Assembly: GCA_945892985.1 (NCBI GenBank)
Contig: CAMDDU010000006.1
Coordinates: 76,557-140,556, forward strand
Source of the DNA: CAITSH01 sp945892985
GTDB lineage: Bacteria; Pseudomonadota; Gammaproteobacteria; Burkholderiales; SG8-39
Reading direction: 5' to 3'
DNA length: 64,000 nt
Positions 44,944-53,439 of the stretch are shown here, one piece after another. A model generated the notes under the pieces. It saw nothing but the letters and a program-made list of their open reading frames with translations. It was not told where the DNA came from and ran no database searches. Positions within the stretch are counted from its first letter, which is position 1; each line of letters starts with the position of its first letter. A program made the position numbers and the translations under genes.

Positions 44944-44980
44944 GTTGTTCGTTGTTCGTTGTTCGTTGTTCGTTGTTCGT
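44944..44980. repeat. Tandem repeat, 5 x 7 bp
   Basis: Five exact copies of GTTGTTC (44944-44978) lie 15 bases before the RND permease start, within the adaptor-permease spacer. Copy-number change would alter the distance and the leader between the two coding regions. Confidence 0.93.
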
Positions 44981-45010
44981 TCTGCGTTCTACGTTATGCG
45001 TTTTTCGGGC

Positions 45011-46123
45011 TTACCTGGCGACGCTCGCCGCGGGCGGTGCCGTCCGGGCATCAAGCGCAACATCGAGCGCCCTGACCACCTGCCCCGGCACCAGCTTGTG
45101 CACGCCGGCGCCCACCACCTGCTCGCCATCGGCCAGGCCGGCCGTGATGGTGACGGCATTCTCGCGGTATTCACCGACCTTGACCGCGCGCAGCGCCACC
45201 TTGCCCGAGCCAGGGTCGAACACCCAGACCGCAGGTGCGCCGGCCGATTCGGTCAGCGCCGTCATGGGCAGCACGGCAAGATTGCCGGCAGTGGCACCCT
45301 GCACCAGCACATTGGCGGTCATCCCCAAGGCCACGCCCTCGTCGGCATCGGGCAGGCTCACCTTGACGGTGAAGCTGCGCGTTGTCGCGTCAACGCCGGG
45401 TGAAATCTCGCGAACGCGCGCGGCGTAGATTTTTTCCGGGTTGGCCCACAGACTGACGGCGAGCAGCTTGGCCGCGCGCAGGCTGGCAAGCTTGTTCTCG
45501 GAGACGTTGACCACGACCTCCTTCTCGCGCGGCTGCGCCAGGCGCAACACCGCCTGTCCGGCAACGACCACCTGCCCGGCCTCGGCCAACACTGCGGTGA
45601 TCACACCATCCTGGTCAGCGACCAGCGCGGCGTAAGCGGCTTGGTTACGACTGAAATCATATTGCGCCTGCGCCTGTTCGAGTTTGGCCTTGGCGGCAGT
45701 GTGGGCAGTGAGCTTGCCCTCGTAGACGGCCTGGCTGACGAATTTCTTTTCCACCAGGTCGGCGTAACGCTCGAGCTCGGATTTGGTGAAACCATAATCG
45801 GCGCGAATGGCTGCAAGTTGCGCCTTCGCCGCTTCGGCGGTCAGTTGCAGATCCTGCGGGTCGAGCTGCGCCAGGGCCTGGCCCTTTGTCACCCTTGCTC
45901 CGGTATCAACCAGTCGCGCGACAATTTTTCCGGCAACGCGAAAACCAAGCTCCGCTTCGTGGCGCGCGCGCACTTCGCCCGAATAAACGTCTTGCCCCAA
46001 CCCCGCACCCAGAACCACCTTGTGCAACAGCACCGGCCTGACGGTCTGGGCCTGTTGCTCATCCCGACCGCAGGCCGCAAGCAGCAGCGGCAGAGCCAGC
46101 GCGAAAATTATTGTTGTTCTCAT
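45011..46123 (-). CDS. RND efflux periplasmic adaptor (membrane fusion protein)
   Basis: A 370-residue lipoprotein adaptor that links the RND pump to an outer-membrane channel. It has a lipoprotein signal (ALPLLLAAC, lipobox Cys18). A first lipoyl half GEVRARHEAELGFRVAGKI precedes a helical hairpin (residues ~85-165, coiled coil), the second lipoyl half AAYAALVADQDGVI and a beta-barrel segment (GMTANVLV). It is the first gene of the adaptor-permease operon. Copy D of the palindrome lies upstream, after argE. Confidence 0.94.
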   Translation of the reverse strand: MRTTIIFALALPLLLAACGRDEQQAQTVRPVLLHKVVLGAGLGQDVYSGEVRARHEAELGFRVAGKIVARLVDTGARVTKGQALAQLDPQDLQLTAEAAKAQLAAIRADYGFTKSELERYADLVEKKFVSQAVYEGKLTAHTAAKAKLEQAQAQYDFSRNQAAYAALVADQDGVITAVLAEAGQVVVAGQAVLRLAQPREKEVVVNVSENKLASLRAAKLLAVSLWANPEKIYAARVREISPGVDATTRSFTVKVSLPDADEGVALGMTANVLVQGATAGNLAVLPMTALTESAGAPAVWVFDPGSGKVALRAVKVGEYRENAVTITAGLADGEQVVGAGVHKLVPGQVVRALDVALDARTAPPAASVAR

Positions 46124-46292
46124 GAAACCCTTTTAACCATCCCTTGTTACCGACGCTTACTGTCACCACAGCTTGCTGTTAGCGCCACTTGCTGAGCGCT
46201 ATGGGTCGGTAATACCCCCTCGGTCAGCGAATTGAATTTTAAATGGCCGATGGCTTGGTTGCAAACAAGCCCGCCAGATCGCGCAGGCCATA

Positions 46293-46327
46293 CGCTGCAA
46301 ACCCGCGCCAGACGGGCTTCTCCAGCG
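46293..46327. repeat. Dispersed ~35-bp palindrome, copy D
   Basis: CGCTGCAAACCCGC at the left is mirrored by GCTTCTCCAGCG at the right; less symmetric than copies A-C. It is 50 bases beyond the argE stop codon. Confidence 0.6.
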
Positions 46328-46376
46328 CATAGTCGTCCGTCACGGTATGAAGGGTCAGGCTCGGGGTGGCGAATGC

Positions 46377-47540
46377 TCACGCCACTGCAGCGGGTGACAG
46401 CACCAGTCGTCGCAAAAAGTCCTCGCAGGCGATGATCTGGCCCACCTCAATATATTCGTCCGGTTTGTGTGCCTGCTCGATGGAACCGGGCCCGCACACA
46501 ATCGCGGCGATGCCCAGTTGCTGGTACAGCCCGCCCTCGGTGCCAAAACTCACCTTGCCCGAGGTCAAGCCGAGGCAGCCGCAAAACGCCCGCGCCGCCT
46601 GCGCAAAACTTTTGTCCTCGGCCTCGACCAGCGCCGGATAGTCAGACAGGGGGTGCCAGATAAAAGCCGCGCCGGGGAATACCGCGCGCATTTCGGGCAG
46701 CAGTATGGTTTCGGCATGGCGCTTCACCTCATCGAGCAAGGCAACCGGATCCTGTTGCGGCAAATGGCGAAACTCAAACGAGAAACTGCACTCCTTTGGC
46801 ACCACATTCAGCGCGATGCCGCCTTTGATGACGCCGGTGTGCACAGTGCCATAGGGCGGCGTGAAATCGCTGTCAAACGGCCCTTGCTCGCGCAAACGTC
46901 GCGCCATGGCCTTGAGATAGACGATGACTTCGGCCGCACCCTCGATGGCGTTGACGCCGTTTTGGGTCAGCGCCGAATGGCACTCCAGGCCTCTTACCTC
47001 GCAGCGCACCGACAACTTGCCCTTGTGCGCGACCACCACCTGCATATTGGTCGGTTCGCCGACAATACAGCGCCGCGGCTGCACCGGCATGTCGCGCATT
47101 TGCGCAATGAGCCGCTTGGCCCCGATCATGCCGATCTCTTCGTCATAGGAAAAGGCGAGGTGCACCGGCACCGCATCCGCCGGACGGGCGAGAAACTCAG
47201 GCACCAGCGCCAGCGCACAGGCAATGAAAGCCTTCATGTCGGCGGTGCCGCGGCCATAGCAGCGGCCATCGCGCTCGATCAGTGTGAACGGATCAGCGCT
47301 CCAGTTCTGGCCGTCCACCGGCACGCAATCGGTGTGGCCCGAGAGCATGAGGCCGCCGCTGTCGCCGCGGCCTATGGTGGCGTACAGGTTGGCCTTGCCG
47401 CCCGTCTCGTCCGTCACCAGGTGCGAGGGCACACCAAGGCGGTCCAGGTAATCGCGCACGAAGTCGATGAGCGCGAGATTGGAATTGCGGCTGGTGGTAT
47501 CGAACGCGACCAGCCGCGCCAGGAGTTCCATGCTTGTCAT
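46377..47540 (-). CDS. argE: ArgE-type N-acetylornithine deacetylase / M20 deacylase
   Basis: A 387-residue M20 metallopeptidase-family enzyme. Zinc-binding and catalytic motifs are LSGHTDCVPV, CYGRGTADMKAF, FSYDEEIGMIG (catalytic Glu pair) and the C-terminal VCGPGSIEQAHKPDEYI. Overall the sequence follows ArgE, which removes acetyl from N-acetylornithine in arginine synthesis. Other M20 deacylases are similar, and the neighbour (a family-5 solute-binding protein 27 bases upstream, co-directional) suggests a peptide- or N-acyl-related role is possible. Confidence 0.85.
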   Translation of the reverse strand: MTSMELLARLVAFDTTSRNSNLALIDFVRDYLDRLGVPSHLVTDETGGKANLYATIGRGDSGGLMLSGHTDCVPVDGQNWSADPFTLIERDGRCYGRGTADMKAFIACALALVPEFLARPADAVPVHLAFSYDEEIGMIGAKRLIAQMRDMPVQPRRCIVGEPTNMQVVVAHKGKLSVRCEVRGLECHSALTQNGVNAIEGAAEVIVYLKAMARRLREQGPFDSDFTPPYGTVHTGVIKGGIALNVVPKECSFSFEFRHLPQQDPVALLDEVKRHAETILLPEMRAVFPGAAFIWHPLSDYPALVEAEDKSFAQAARAFCGCLGLTSGKVSFGTEGGLYQQLGIAAIVCGPGSIEQAHKPDEYIEVGQIIACEDFLRRLVLSPAAVA

Positions 47541-47567
47541 CGCGTTCGCCCTATGATCGGTGTGACA

Positions 47568-49151
47568 TCAATTAGCCGGACGGATATCCGAGGCGAGGGT
47601 GTACTGGTCGGAGCGCGCCTTGTAGGCGATGCCCTTCTTCATGCCCCAGGTGCTCACCTCGTAGTGCAGCGGAATGACCGCCAGTTCGCCAATGGCTATT
47701 TCCGCCGCCTCCGCCAGCAAGGCCTCGCGCTTTTTGTCATCTATGGTGGCGAGCGCCTGCTGCGTCAGCGCATCGACTTTCGCGTTCGAGTAACGGCCGC
47801 GGTTGGCAGTGCCAAATCCGAGCTGCGTGTTGTAGCTGTGGATAAGCGCGCGCAGCGGCGAGGAGGTTTCGCCCGAGTCGGCACCCCAGCCAACCAGCAT
47901 CAAGCTGAAATCGAGCTTGGAGGCGCGTGTGAAATAGACGCTCGAGGGCATGGTCTCCACCCTGGCGTCGATATTCACGCGCCGCAGCAGCTGCGCCACG
48001 GTCTGCACAATTTTGTCGTCGTTGATGTAGCGGTTATTGGTCCCGTGTACGGTGAGCCTGAAGCCGTTCGGATAGCCCGCCTCGGCCATCAGCTTGCGTC
48101 CAGCATCGGGGTCGTATTTCTCAGGCTTGAGCTTCTTGCTGGTGCCAAAGAAAAACTCGGGCAGCAGCTGCCCGGCGGGCACCGCTTTACCCTCCATCAC
48201 GCGCGCCACGATCGCCTCGCGGCTCATTGCCAGCGACATCGCCTTGCGCACCCTGAAATCGCGCAAGGGGTTGGTCTCGAGCATGGGCTGGCCGGCGTTG
48301 TCGGCGACAAAGGGCGAGTTCTTTTCACGCCCGGTGTCGATATGCAGGAAGATCAGCCGGTTGGAGATGGCAGAAACGACATTGAGGTTCTTGTCTTTTT
48401 CCAGCAGCGCCGCATCGGCGGTGGGCACCGCCTCGATGAAGTCCGCGCCCCCGGACAACAGCGCCGCCACGCGTGCCGCCGGGTTGACGATGACCTTGAA
48501 AATCACCTTGTCCCAGGGTTCGCGGCCGCCCCAGTACTTGTCGTTGGCGACGACAACGATGCGCTCGCCGGGCACATACTCAAGAAATTTGTAGGGGCCT
48601 GTGCCGATGGCCGCCTTGCCCGAGTTGTAGTCTTCCGTGCCGGCCTTCTCGCCGTATTTTTTTGACACCATCGCAACGGCGCTGATGTCATTGGGAAAGG
48701 TCGGCGCGGGCTTGGCGGTCTTGACCAGGATGAGGTGGGGGCTCTTCACTTCTATGACCAGATCCCTGGGCACGTAGGTGCCAAAGGACGAGGGGCTGTT
48801 GGGGACATTCGGCGCGCGCTTGAAGCTGAACACCACGTCCTCGGCGGTGAAGTCCGAACCATCGTGCCACTTCACGCCCTTGCGCAACTGGATCTCCCAG
48901 GTCGTGTCGTTGAGCGCCTTCCATGCGGTGGCCAGCCCCGGCGTGAGCCTTTGCCTGGCATCGCTACGTATGAGGGCGTCGAAGATGTGTTTCGACATCG
49001 AGGTGTTCGGGCTGTAGTTGTGATAATGCGGGTCAAGCGAGGTGATGGCCGCGCCAAGCGCAACCGAGAGATCACGCGCCCCGGCCGCGGCCGGCAGCGC
49101 AAGCGCTGCGGCGGCAAGGATGCAAACCAGCAAACGGCGGAAAATGCACAT
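47568..49151 (-). CDS. ABC transporter substrate-binding protein, family 5 (peptide/dipeptide type)
   Basis: A 527-residue periplasmic binding protein. It has a signal peptide (RRLLVCILAAAALALPAAAGA), then LSVALGAAITSLDPH, LRKGVKWHDGSDFTAEDVVFS (the SBP_bac_5 signature), AIGTGPYKFLEYVPGERI and the C-terminal half with YPNGFRLTVH. No permease or ATPase genes of a Dpp/Opp system are next to it, so it is either an orphan receptor or works with a distant transporter. Coding ends 27 bases before argE. Confidence 0.93.
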   Translation of the reverse strand: MCIFRRLLVCILAAAALALPAAAGARDLSVALGAAITSLDPHYHNYSPNTSMSKHIFDALIRSDARQRLTPGLATAWKALNDTTWEIQLRKGVKWHDGSDFTAEDVVFSFKRAPNVPNSPSSFGTYVPRDLVIEVKSPHLILVKTAKPAPTFPNDISAVAMVSKKYGEKAGTEDYNSGKAAIGTGPYKFLEYVPGERIVVVANDKYWGGREPWDKVIFKVIVNPAARVAALLSGGADFIEAVPTADAALLEKDKNLNVVSAISNRLIFLHIDTGREKNSPFVADNAGQPMLETNPLRDFRVRKAMSLAMSREAIVARVMEGKAVPAGQLLPEFFFGTSKKLKPEKYDPDAGRKLMAEAGYPNGFRLTVHGTNNRYINDDKIVQTVAQLLRRVNIDARVETMPSSVYFTRASKLDFSLMLVGWGADSGETSSPLRALIHSYNTQLGFGTANRGRYSNAKVDALTQQALATIDDKKREALLAEAAEIAIGELAVIPLHYEVSTWGMKKGIAYKARSDQYTLASDIRPAN

Positions 49152-49230
49152 GCGAGACTCCGGGTGGTAGCGGGGTGATGTGCAGCCAGTCTACAAGAAA
49201 AAAACCACACTTCGCGGCATAACGCCATTG

Positions 49231-49302
49231 CACCATTGCACCACTGCACCACTGCACCACTGCACCACTGCACCACTGCACCACTGCACCACTGCACCAC
49301 TG
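49231..49302. repeat. Tandem repeat, 9 x 8 bp
   Basis: Nine copies of CACCACTG; the first has T for C (CACCATTG). It lies in the spacer between the rplS terminator and the family-5 binding-protein gene (49152-49443), about 80 bases upstream of that gene's start. Confidence 0.95.
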
Positions 49303-49376
49303 CAACCTTACAGCATTGCAACATTGCGCCGGCAGGCGGCAGGCGACATTGTGGCCGCGATCAGCCGGGACGCAAT

Positions 49377-49407
49377 GAAAAAGGGACGCCGAAACGTCCC
49401 TTTTTTG
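49377..49407 (-). terminator. Terminator of the rpsP-rimM-trmD-rplS operon
   Basis: AAGGGACG (49381-49388) pairs with CGTCCCTT (49395-49402) around a 6-base loop. On the minus strand it follows rplS with an A/T-run on each side, so it can work in both directions. It lies 37 bases beyond the rplS stop. Confidence 0.85.
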
Positions 49408-49443
49408 TGCGCACCCCGCGCGCGCGAGGCACTGCTTAAAGGC

Positions 49444-49896
49444 TCAGGCCTTGTCTGCAGCTTCCACGGCTGCCACCGTTGCAGCTGCGGCTGCGGCTGC
49501 CGCTGCGGTCGCTGCGGCCTTGGCACCGGGTACGCGCGCGGTGAGTTTTTCGCGAATACGCGCCGACTTGCCCGAACGGTCGCGCAGGTAGTAAAGCTTG
49601 GCACGGCGCACATCACCCTTGCGCTTGACTTCGATCGAGGCGATCAGCGGCGAGTAGGTTTGGAAAGTGCGCTCAACGCCCTCGCCCGATGAGATCTTGC
49701 GAACGGTAAAGGCGGAGTTGAGGCCGCGGTTGCGCTTGGCGATAACGACGCCCTCGTAGGCCTGGACGCGCTTGCGCTCGCCTTCCTTTACGTTGACGTT
49801 GACGATCACCGTGTCGCCAGGGGCAAACACCGGGATGATCTTGCCCAGACGGACGATTTCTTCCTGTTCGAGTTGCTCAATCAGATTCATGCTCAT
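49444..49896 (-). CDS. rplS: 50S ribosomal protein L19 with long Ala-rich tail
   Basis: A 150-residue ribosomal protein. The L19 core (NLIEQLEQEEI, FAPGDTVIVNVNVKEG, YEGVVIAKRNRGLNSAFTVRKISSGEGVERTF, RRAKLYYLRDRSGKSARIREKL) is about 120 residues. A ~28-residue tail that is nearly all alanine follows, encoded by GCN repeats. Bacterial L19 usually ends near residue 115-130, so the tail is an addition. It closes the rpsP-rimM-trmD-rplS operon. Confidence 0.96.
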   Translation of the reverse strand: MSMNLIEQLEQEEIVRLGKIIPVFAPGDTVIVNVNVKEGERKRVQAYEGVVIAKRNRGLNSAFTVRKISSGEGVERTFQTYSPLIASIEVKRKGDVRRAKLYYLRDRSGKSARIREKLTARVPGAKAAATAAAAAAAAATVAAVEAADKA

Positions 49897-49939
49897 TTCC
49901 CTTCATCGTTTCGACCCAGGAACCCGCCCCGCAGACCTA

Positions 49940-50686
49940 TCAGGACTTGCCCTGCTCGTTTTGGTCCCGCCGGAATTCCTCCAGCAGGCTCTTTTCGGTC
50001 TGTGATAGGCCCCGGCTTTCAAGAAGTTCGGGGCGTCGCAGCCATGTTCTACCTACAGCTTGCTTCAAGCGCCAGCGCGCGATGTCCGCATGGTTGCCCG
50101 ACAACAGCACCGATGGAACGGCCTCGCCCTGGTACAGCTCGGGCCGCGTGTACTGCGGCCCTTCCAGCAGTCCGGCGGAAAACGAATCCTGCGCCGCCGA
50201 ACCTTCATCGTTCAACACCCCGGGCAACTGCCGCACACAGGCGTCGATCAATACCATCGCGGCCAGTTCGCCGCCCGAGAGCACGTAGTCGCCGATGGAC
50301 ACCTCCTCATCGACCACCCGCGAAAACAACCTCTCGTCTATCCCCTCGTAACGCCCGCACAGCAATATCAGCCTGGCCTCACCCGATAGCGCGATCACCT
50401 TCTTGTGATCGAGTACCGGCCCCTGTGGCGAAAGGTACAACACCCTCGCCCCGCCGGCAGCCTGCGCCGCGTTCACCGCTTTTTCCAGCGGGTCGGCCAG
50501 CATCACCATGCCCGGCCCGCCCCCGTAAGGCCTGTCATCGACCGTACGGTGATTATCCGTTGTGAAATCGCGCGGATTCCACGTCCTCAATGCAAACCGC
50601 CCCTGCTCGCGTGCACGCCGCGTTATGCCCCAATCGGACACCGCGGCGAACATCTCCGGGAACAAGGTGACGCAATCAAACTGCAT
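49940..50686 (-). CDS. trmD: tRNA (guanine-N1)-methyltransferase
   Basis: A 248-residue SPOUT-class enzyme that methylates G37 of tRNAs with a G at position 36. Features are FDCVTLFPEMF, LRTWNPRDFTTDNHRTVDDRPYGGGPGMVM (quoted as FTTDNHRTVDDRPYGGG), LLCGRYEGIDERL, ISIGDYVLSGGELAAM (catalytic Asp region) and PQYTRPE. It has the usual length, and lies 18 bases after rimM and 43 bases before rplS. Confidence 0.97.
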   Translation of the reverse strand: MQFDCVTLFPEMFAAVSDWGITRRAREQGRFALRTWNPRDFTTDNHRTVDDRPYGGGPGMVMLADPLEKAVNAAQAAGGARVLYLSPQGPVLDHKKVIALSGEARLILLCGRYEGIDERLFSRVVDEEVSIGDYVLSGGELAAMVLIDACVRQLPGVLNDEGSAAQDSFSAGLLEGPQYTRPELYQGEAVPSVLLSGNHADIARWRLKQAVGRTWLRRPELLESRGLSQTEKSLLEEFRRDQNEQGKS

Positions 50687-50704
50687 CGCCGCTCCAGCCA
50701 GGGC

Positions 50705-51214
50705 TCACCAGTCCAGGCCCCAGGTCACATGTATCGCACCACCGTCCATGTCGACCTGGCGCACCACCGACGGCACGAAAGGAATCAAACGCTCGCGCTC
50801 CGCCGACTCGATGCGCAATACGTCGTGCGCACCGTTGGTGTACAGCTCGACAACGCGACCCAGCGCACCGCCCTCTTCATTCACCACATCCAGGCCGACC
50901 AGATCGACCTTGTAAAATTCGTTGTCGCCGCTCGCCGGAAGCACCGCACGGGGCAGCGCGACATCCATTCCCTTGAACTTCACCGCTTCTTCGGGAACCA
51001 CAATCCCGTCGATTTGCGCCACCAGATGCTTGCCTTTTTGCTCGCAGGCCAATATCCGGCACTCGCGCCATTCACCGTTGCGTCCCACCCACCAGCCGGG
51101 GTGGGCGCACAGCATGTCGATCTGTGCGGTATGCGGGACCAGTTTGATCCAGCCTTTCACTCCCCAGGGCCCGACTACCCGGGCCATCGCTATGAGCTTT
51201 GGTGGCGGCGCCAT
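50705..51214 (-). CDS. rimM: Ribosome maturation factor RimM
   Basis: A 169-residue protein for 16S rRNA processing and 30S maturation, acting near S19. The N-terminal RimM domain has IAMARVVGPWGVKGWIKL, and the C-terminal PRC-barrel half has EFYKVDLVGLDVVNEEGGALGRV, YTNGAHDVLRI and IPFVPSVVRQVDM. The frame is open to 51355, into rpsP. ATG 51214 is chosen because RimM homology starts within 8 residues; GTG at 51226 or 51235 is possible. Confidence 0.93.
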   Translation of the reverse strand: MAPPPKLIAMARVVGPWGVKGWIKLVPHTAQIDMLCAHPGWWVGRNGEWRECRILACEQKGKHLVAQIDGIVVPEEAVKFKGMDVALPRAVLPASGDNEFYKVDLVGLDVVNEEGGALGRVVELYTNGAHDVLRIESAERERLIPFVPSVVRQVDMDGGAIHVTWGLDW

Positions 51215-51278
51215 TGCGTTTTTCACCAACGCCACGCCGCTCCCCCGGGCACCTTTGACATCCGAGGCGCCGTGAGAA

Positions 51279-51545
51279 CTACTTGGCTGCCGCAGCTCCG
51301 GCGGCCTTGCTAAAGGTCTTGGCCAAGCGCGCCACGGTGGGCGACAACTGGGCACCCTTGCCCTGCCAAAACGTCAGGCGTTCCATCGAGATACGCAGCG
51401 ACTCGCGGCCTTCCGGTGCTTTCGGATCGTAAAACCCGACGCGCTCAAGAAAGCGGCCTTGCGTGCGAAACTTCGAATCGGCGGCAACGATATTGTAAAA
51501 AGGACGGTGCTTGGCACCACCACGAGCTAAACGAATGACAACCAT
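51279..51545 (-). CDS. rpsP: 30S ribosomal protein S16
   Basis: An 88-residue protein. MVVIRLARGGAKHRPFYNIV, DSKFRTQGRFLERVGFYDP and AQLSPTVARLAKT match S16. It is first in the rpsP-rimM-trmD-rplS operon. The tail is short and Ala-rich. The 226-base spacer up to ffh (51546-51771) should hold its promoter and showed no repeats. Confidence 0.97.
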   Translation of the reverse strand: MVVIRLARGGAKHRPFYNIVAADSKFRTQGRFLERVGFYDPKAPEGRESLRISMERLTFWQGKGAQLSPTVARLAKTFSKAAGAAAAK

Positions 51546-51771
51546 TTCAATTTCTCCGATGCGGAGGTTTAATCCCGGCCACGTGACCGAAATAGGGAAA
51601 AGCCCGTTATTTTACGCGGATTTATACCGCTTTGGCAAGACTGCGCTTGGCCAACGGGCAAACATCGCCGCCAGCCCGAGAAAATAGAATTTTTCTTATT
51701 TAAATCAAGGCTTAAACAGCCCAATTCACAAGCAAGCCGAGAACACGCCCCGGGCGCAAACGCAGCCGCGG

Positions 51772-53124
51772 CTAGCGCATGCCCGGGAGCATGCCCTTCA
51801 TGCTGCGCATCATTTTTTGCATGCCGCCTTTTTGCATCTGTTTCATCATTTTTTGCATTTGCTCGAACTGGGCGAGCAGGCGATTGACCTCCTGTACCGA
51901 CACCCCGGCGCCGGTGGCGATGCGGCGTTTGCGCGAAGCCTTGATGAGTTCCGGCCGCGCCCGCTCCAGGCGCGTCATTGAGTTGATAATGCCCTCGGTG
52001 CGTCGCATCTGCGTTTCTCCGGCGTCCGCTGACTGCGCTTGGGCGGCCTGCGCCAGTTGCGCCGGCAGTTTGTCGATCAGCGATGACAAACCGCCCATTT
52101 TGCGCATCTGCGCGATCTGCGCCTTGAAGTCCTCCAGGTCGAAGCCCTTGCCCTTCCTGAATTTCTCGGCGAGCTTGATCGCCTCTTCCTGGTCGACGCC
52201 CTTGCGCGCCTCTTCAACCAGCGAAAGTATGTCGCCCATGCCCAGAATACGGCCGGCCATGCGCTCCGGATGAAAGGGCTCGAGCCCGCCGATTTTCTCG
52301 CTGGTGCCGGCAAACTTGATCGGTTTTCCGATGACATGGCGCACCGACAAGGCGGCGCCACCGCGAGAATCGCCGTCGAGCTTGGTCAGCACCACACCGG
52401 TAAGCGGCAGCGCCTCGCTGAACGCCTTGGCCACATTGATCGCGTCCTGCCCCTGCATCGCATCGACCACAAACAGCGTTTCCACCGGATGGACCGCGGC
52501 GTGGATCTGCCCGATCTCCTGCATCATCGCCTCGTCGATCGCCAGCCGTCCGGCGGTATCGACTATCAGTACATCTTGGTAATGCGACTTGGCGTACTGC
52601 AACGCGGCGTTGGCAATATCGACCGGCTTTTGCGTGCCATCGGACGGGAAAAAATCGACACCAACCTGCGCCGCAAGCAGCTTGAGCTGCTCGATGGCCG
52701 CCGGTCGATAGACGTCGCACGAGACCAGCAGGACTTTTTTCTTTTGCTCCAACAACAGCTTTGCCAGCTTACCCGAGGTGGTGGTCTTGCCCGAGCCCTG
52801 CAGGCCGGCCATCAAGATCACCGCCGGCGGCTGCGCGGCCAGGTCGAGCGCGGCGTTTTCTCCGCCCATCAGCGCGGTCAGCTCGCGATGCACCACCGAC
52901 ACGAGCGCCTGCCCCGGCGTGAGACTGCCTATGACTTCTTCGCCTAGCGCCTTCTCCTTTACCGCGGCGATGAAATCGCGCACCACCGGCAGCGCGACAT
53001 CGGCCTCAAGCAAGGCCATGCGCACTTCGCGCAGCGCCTCGGAAATGTTCGCCTCAGTCAGGCGCGCCTCGCCGCGAATGGTCTTGATGACGCGCGACAG
53101 GCGTTGGGTCAGGTTTTCAAGCAT
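51772..53124 (-). CDS. ffh: Signal recognition particle protein Ffh
   Basis: A 450-residue GTPase that binds signal peptides of membrane proteins and the 4.5S RNA. N domain (1-~85, NLTQRLSRVIKTIRG); G domain with G1 GLQGSGKTTT, the SCDVYRPAAIEQL element, G3 DTAGRL and G4 TKLDGD; methionine-rich M domain from about 300, ending with MQKMMKQMQKGGMQKMMRSM. The ATG at 53124 gives the standard N-terminus; the longer open frame upstream reads through a CACCGG-type repeat and is rejected. Confidence 0.97.
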   Translation of the reverse strand: MLENLTQRLSRVIKTIRGEARLTEANISEALREVRMALLEADVALPVVRDFIAAVKEKALGEEVIGSLTPGQALVSVVHRELTALMGGENAALDLAAQPPAVILMAGLQGSGKTTTSGKLAKLLLEQKKKVLLVSCDVYRPAAIEQLKLLAAQVGVDFFPSDGTQKPVDIANAALQYAKSHYQDVLIVDTAGRLAIDEAMMQEIGQIHAAVHPVETLFVVDAMQGQDAINVAKAFSEALPLTGVVLTKLDGDSRGGAALSVRHVIGKPIKFAGTSEKIGGLEPFHPERMAGRILGMGDILSLVEEARKGVDQEEAIKLAEKFRKGKGFDLEDFKAQIAQMRKMGGLSSLIDKLPAQLAQAAQAQSADAGETQMRRTEGIINSMTRLERARPELIKASRKRRIATGAGVSVQEVNRLLAQFEQMQKMMKQMQKGGMQKMMRSMKGMLPGMR

Positions 53125-53439
53125 GGTGGCGGAGTGGGTCGAATGAAATAAATGGAGTGGGTAAGGGGTGGCACGCGCGGCCCGTTGCGCGACTTGGTAA
53201 ATTAGCGAATTAGCGACTTGGCGGGTGTTTCGAAACCGGTTCAAAATTCCGGGCAACAAAACACAAGCAGTCAATGTCGGGCCCGCTTCACCCGGCACCG
53301 GCACCGGCACCGGCACCGACACCAACACCGGCACCGACACCAACACCAACACCAACACAAAGCCGGCCAATACGCTGCTATAACTGCAATAACGCTGCAA
53401 TAACGCTGCAATCAGGACGGGCAGTGTAAACTGTCCTGC
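53125..53439. other. Divergent spacer with hexamer repeat, ffh / CcsA-like gene
   Basis: About 315 bases. 53289-53357 is an imperfect 6-bp tandem array (CACCGG, CACCGA, CACCAA types, about 11 units). 53385-53412 has a 12-bp direct repeat (AATAACGCTGCA, about 2.5 copies). These are non-coding. The region should contain the divergent promoters of ffh and the plus-strand genes. Confidence 0.7.

Noticed and set aside
46467..48665. 732-codon plus-strand open frame opposite argE and the family-5 binding protein
   Set aside because: It is the antisense shadow of two clear genes in GC-rich DNA, has a low-complexity His/Arg/Ala composition, no domain and no ribosome-binding site.
49231..49302. Possible CRISPR array
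   Set aside because: Units are 8 bp and contiguous with no spacers, and no cas genes are present.
49180..49692. Plus-strand frame rich in HHCTTAPL repeats
   Set aside because: Translation of the CACCACTG tandem array and antisense of rplS; no evidence of a real protein.
53125..53400. N-terminal extension of Ffh into the CACCGG repeat (542-residue version)
   Set aside because: The extra ~92 residues are translated repeat and spacer; Ffh homology begins exactly at ATG 53124 with standard length.
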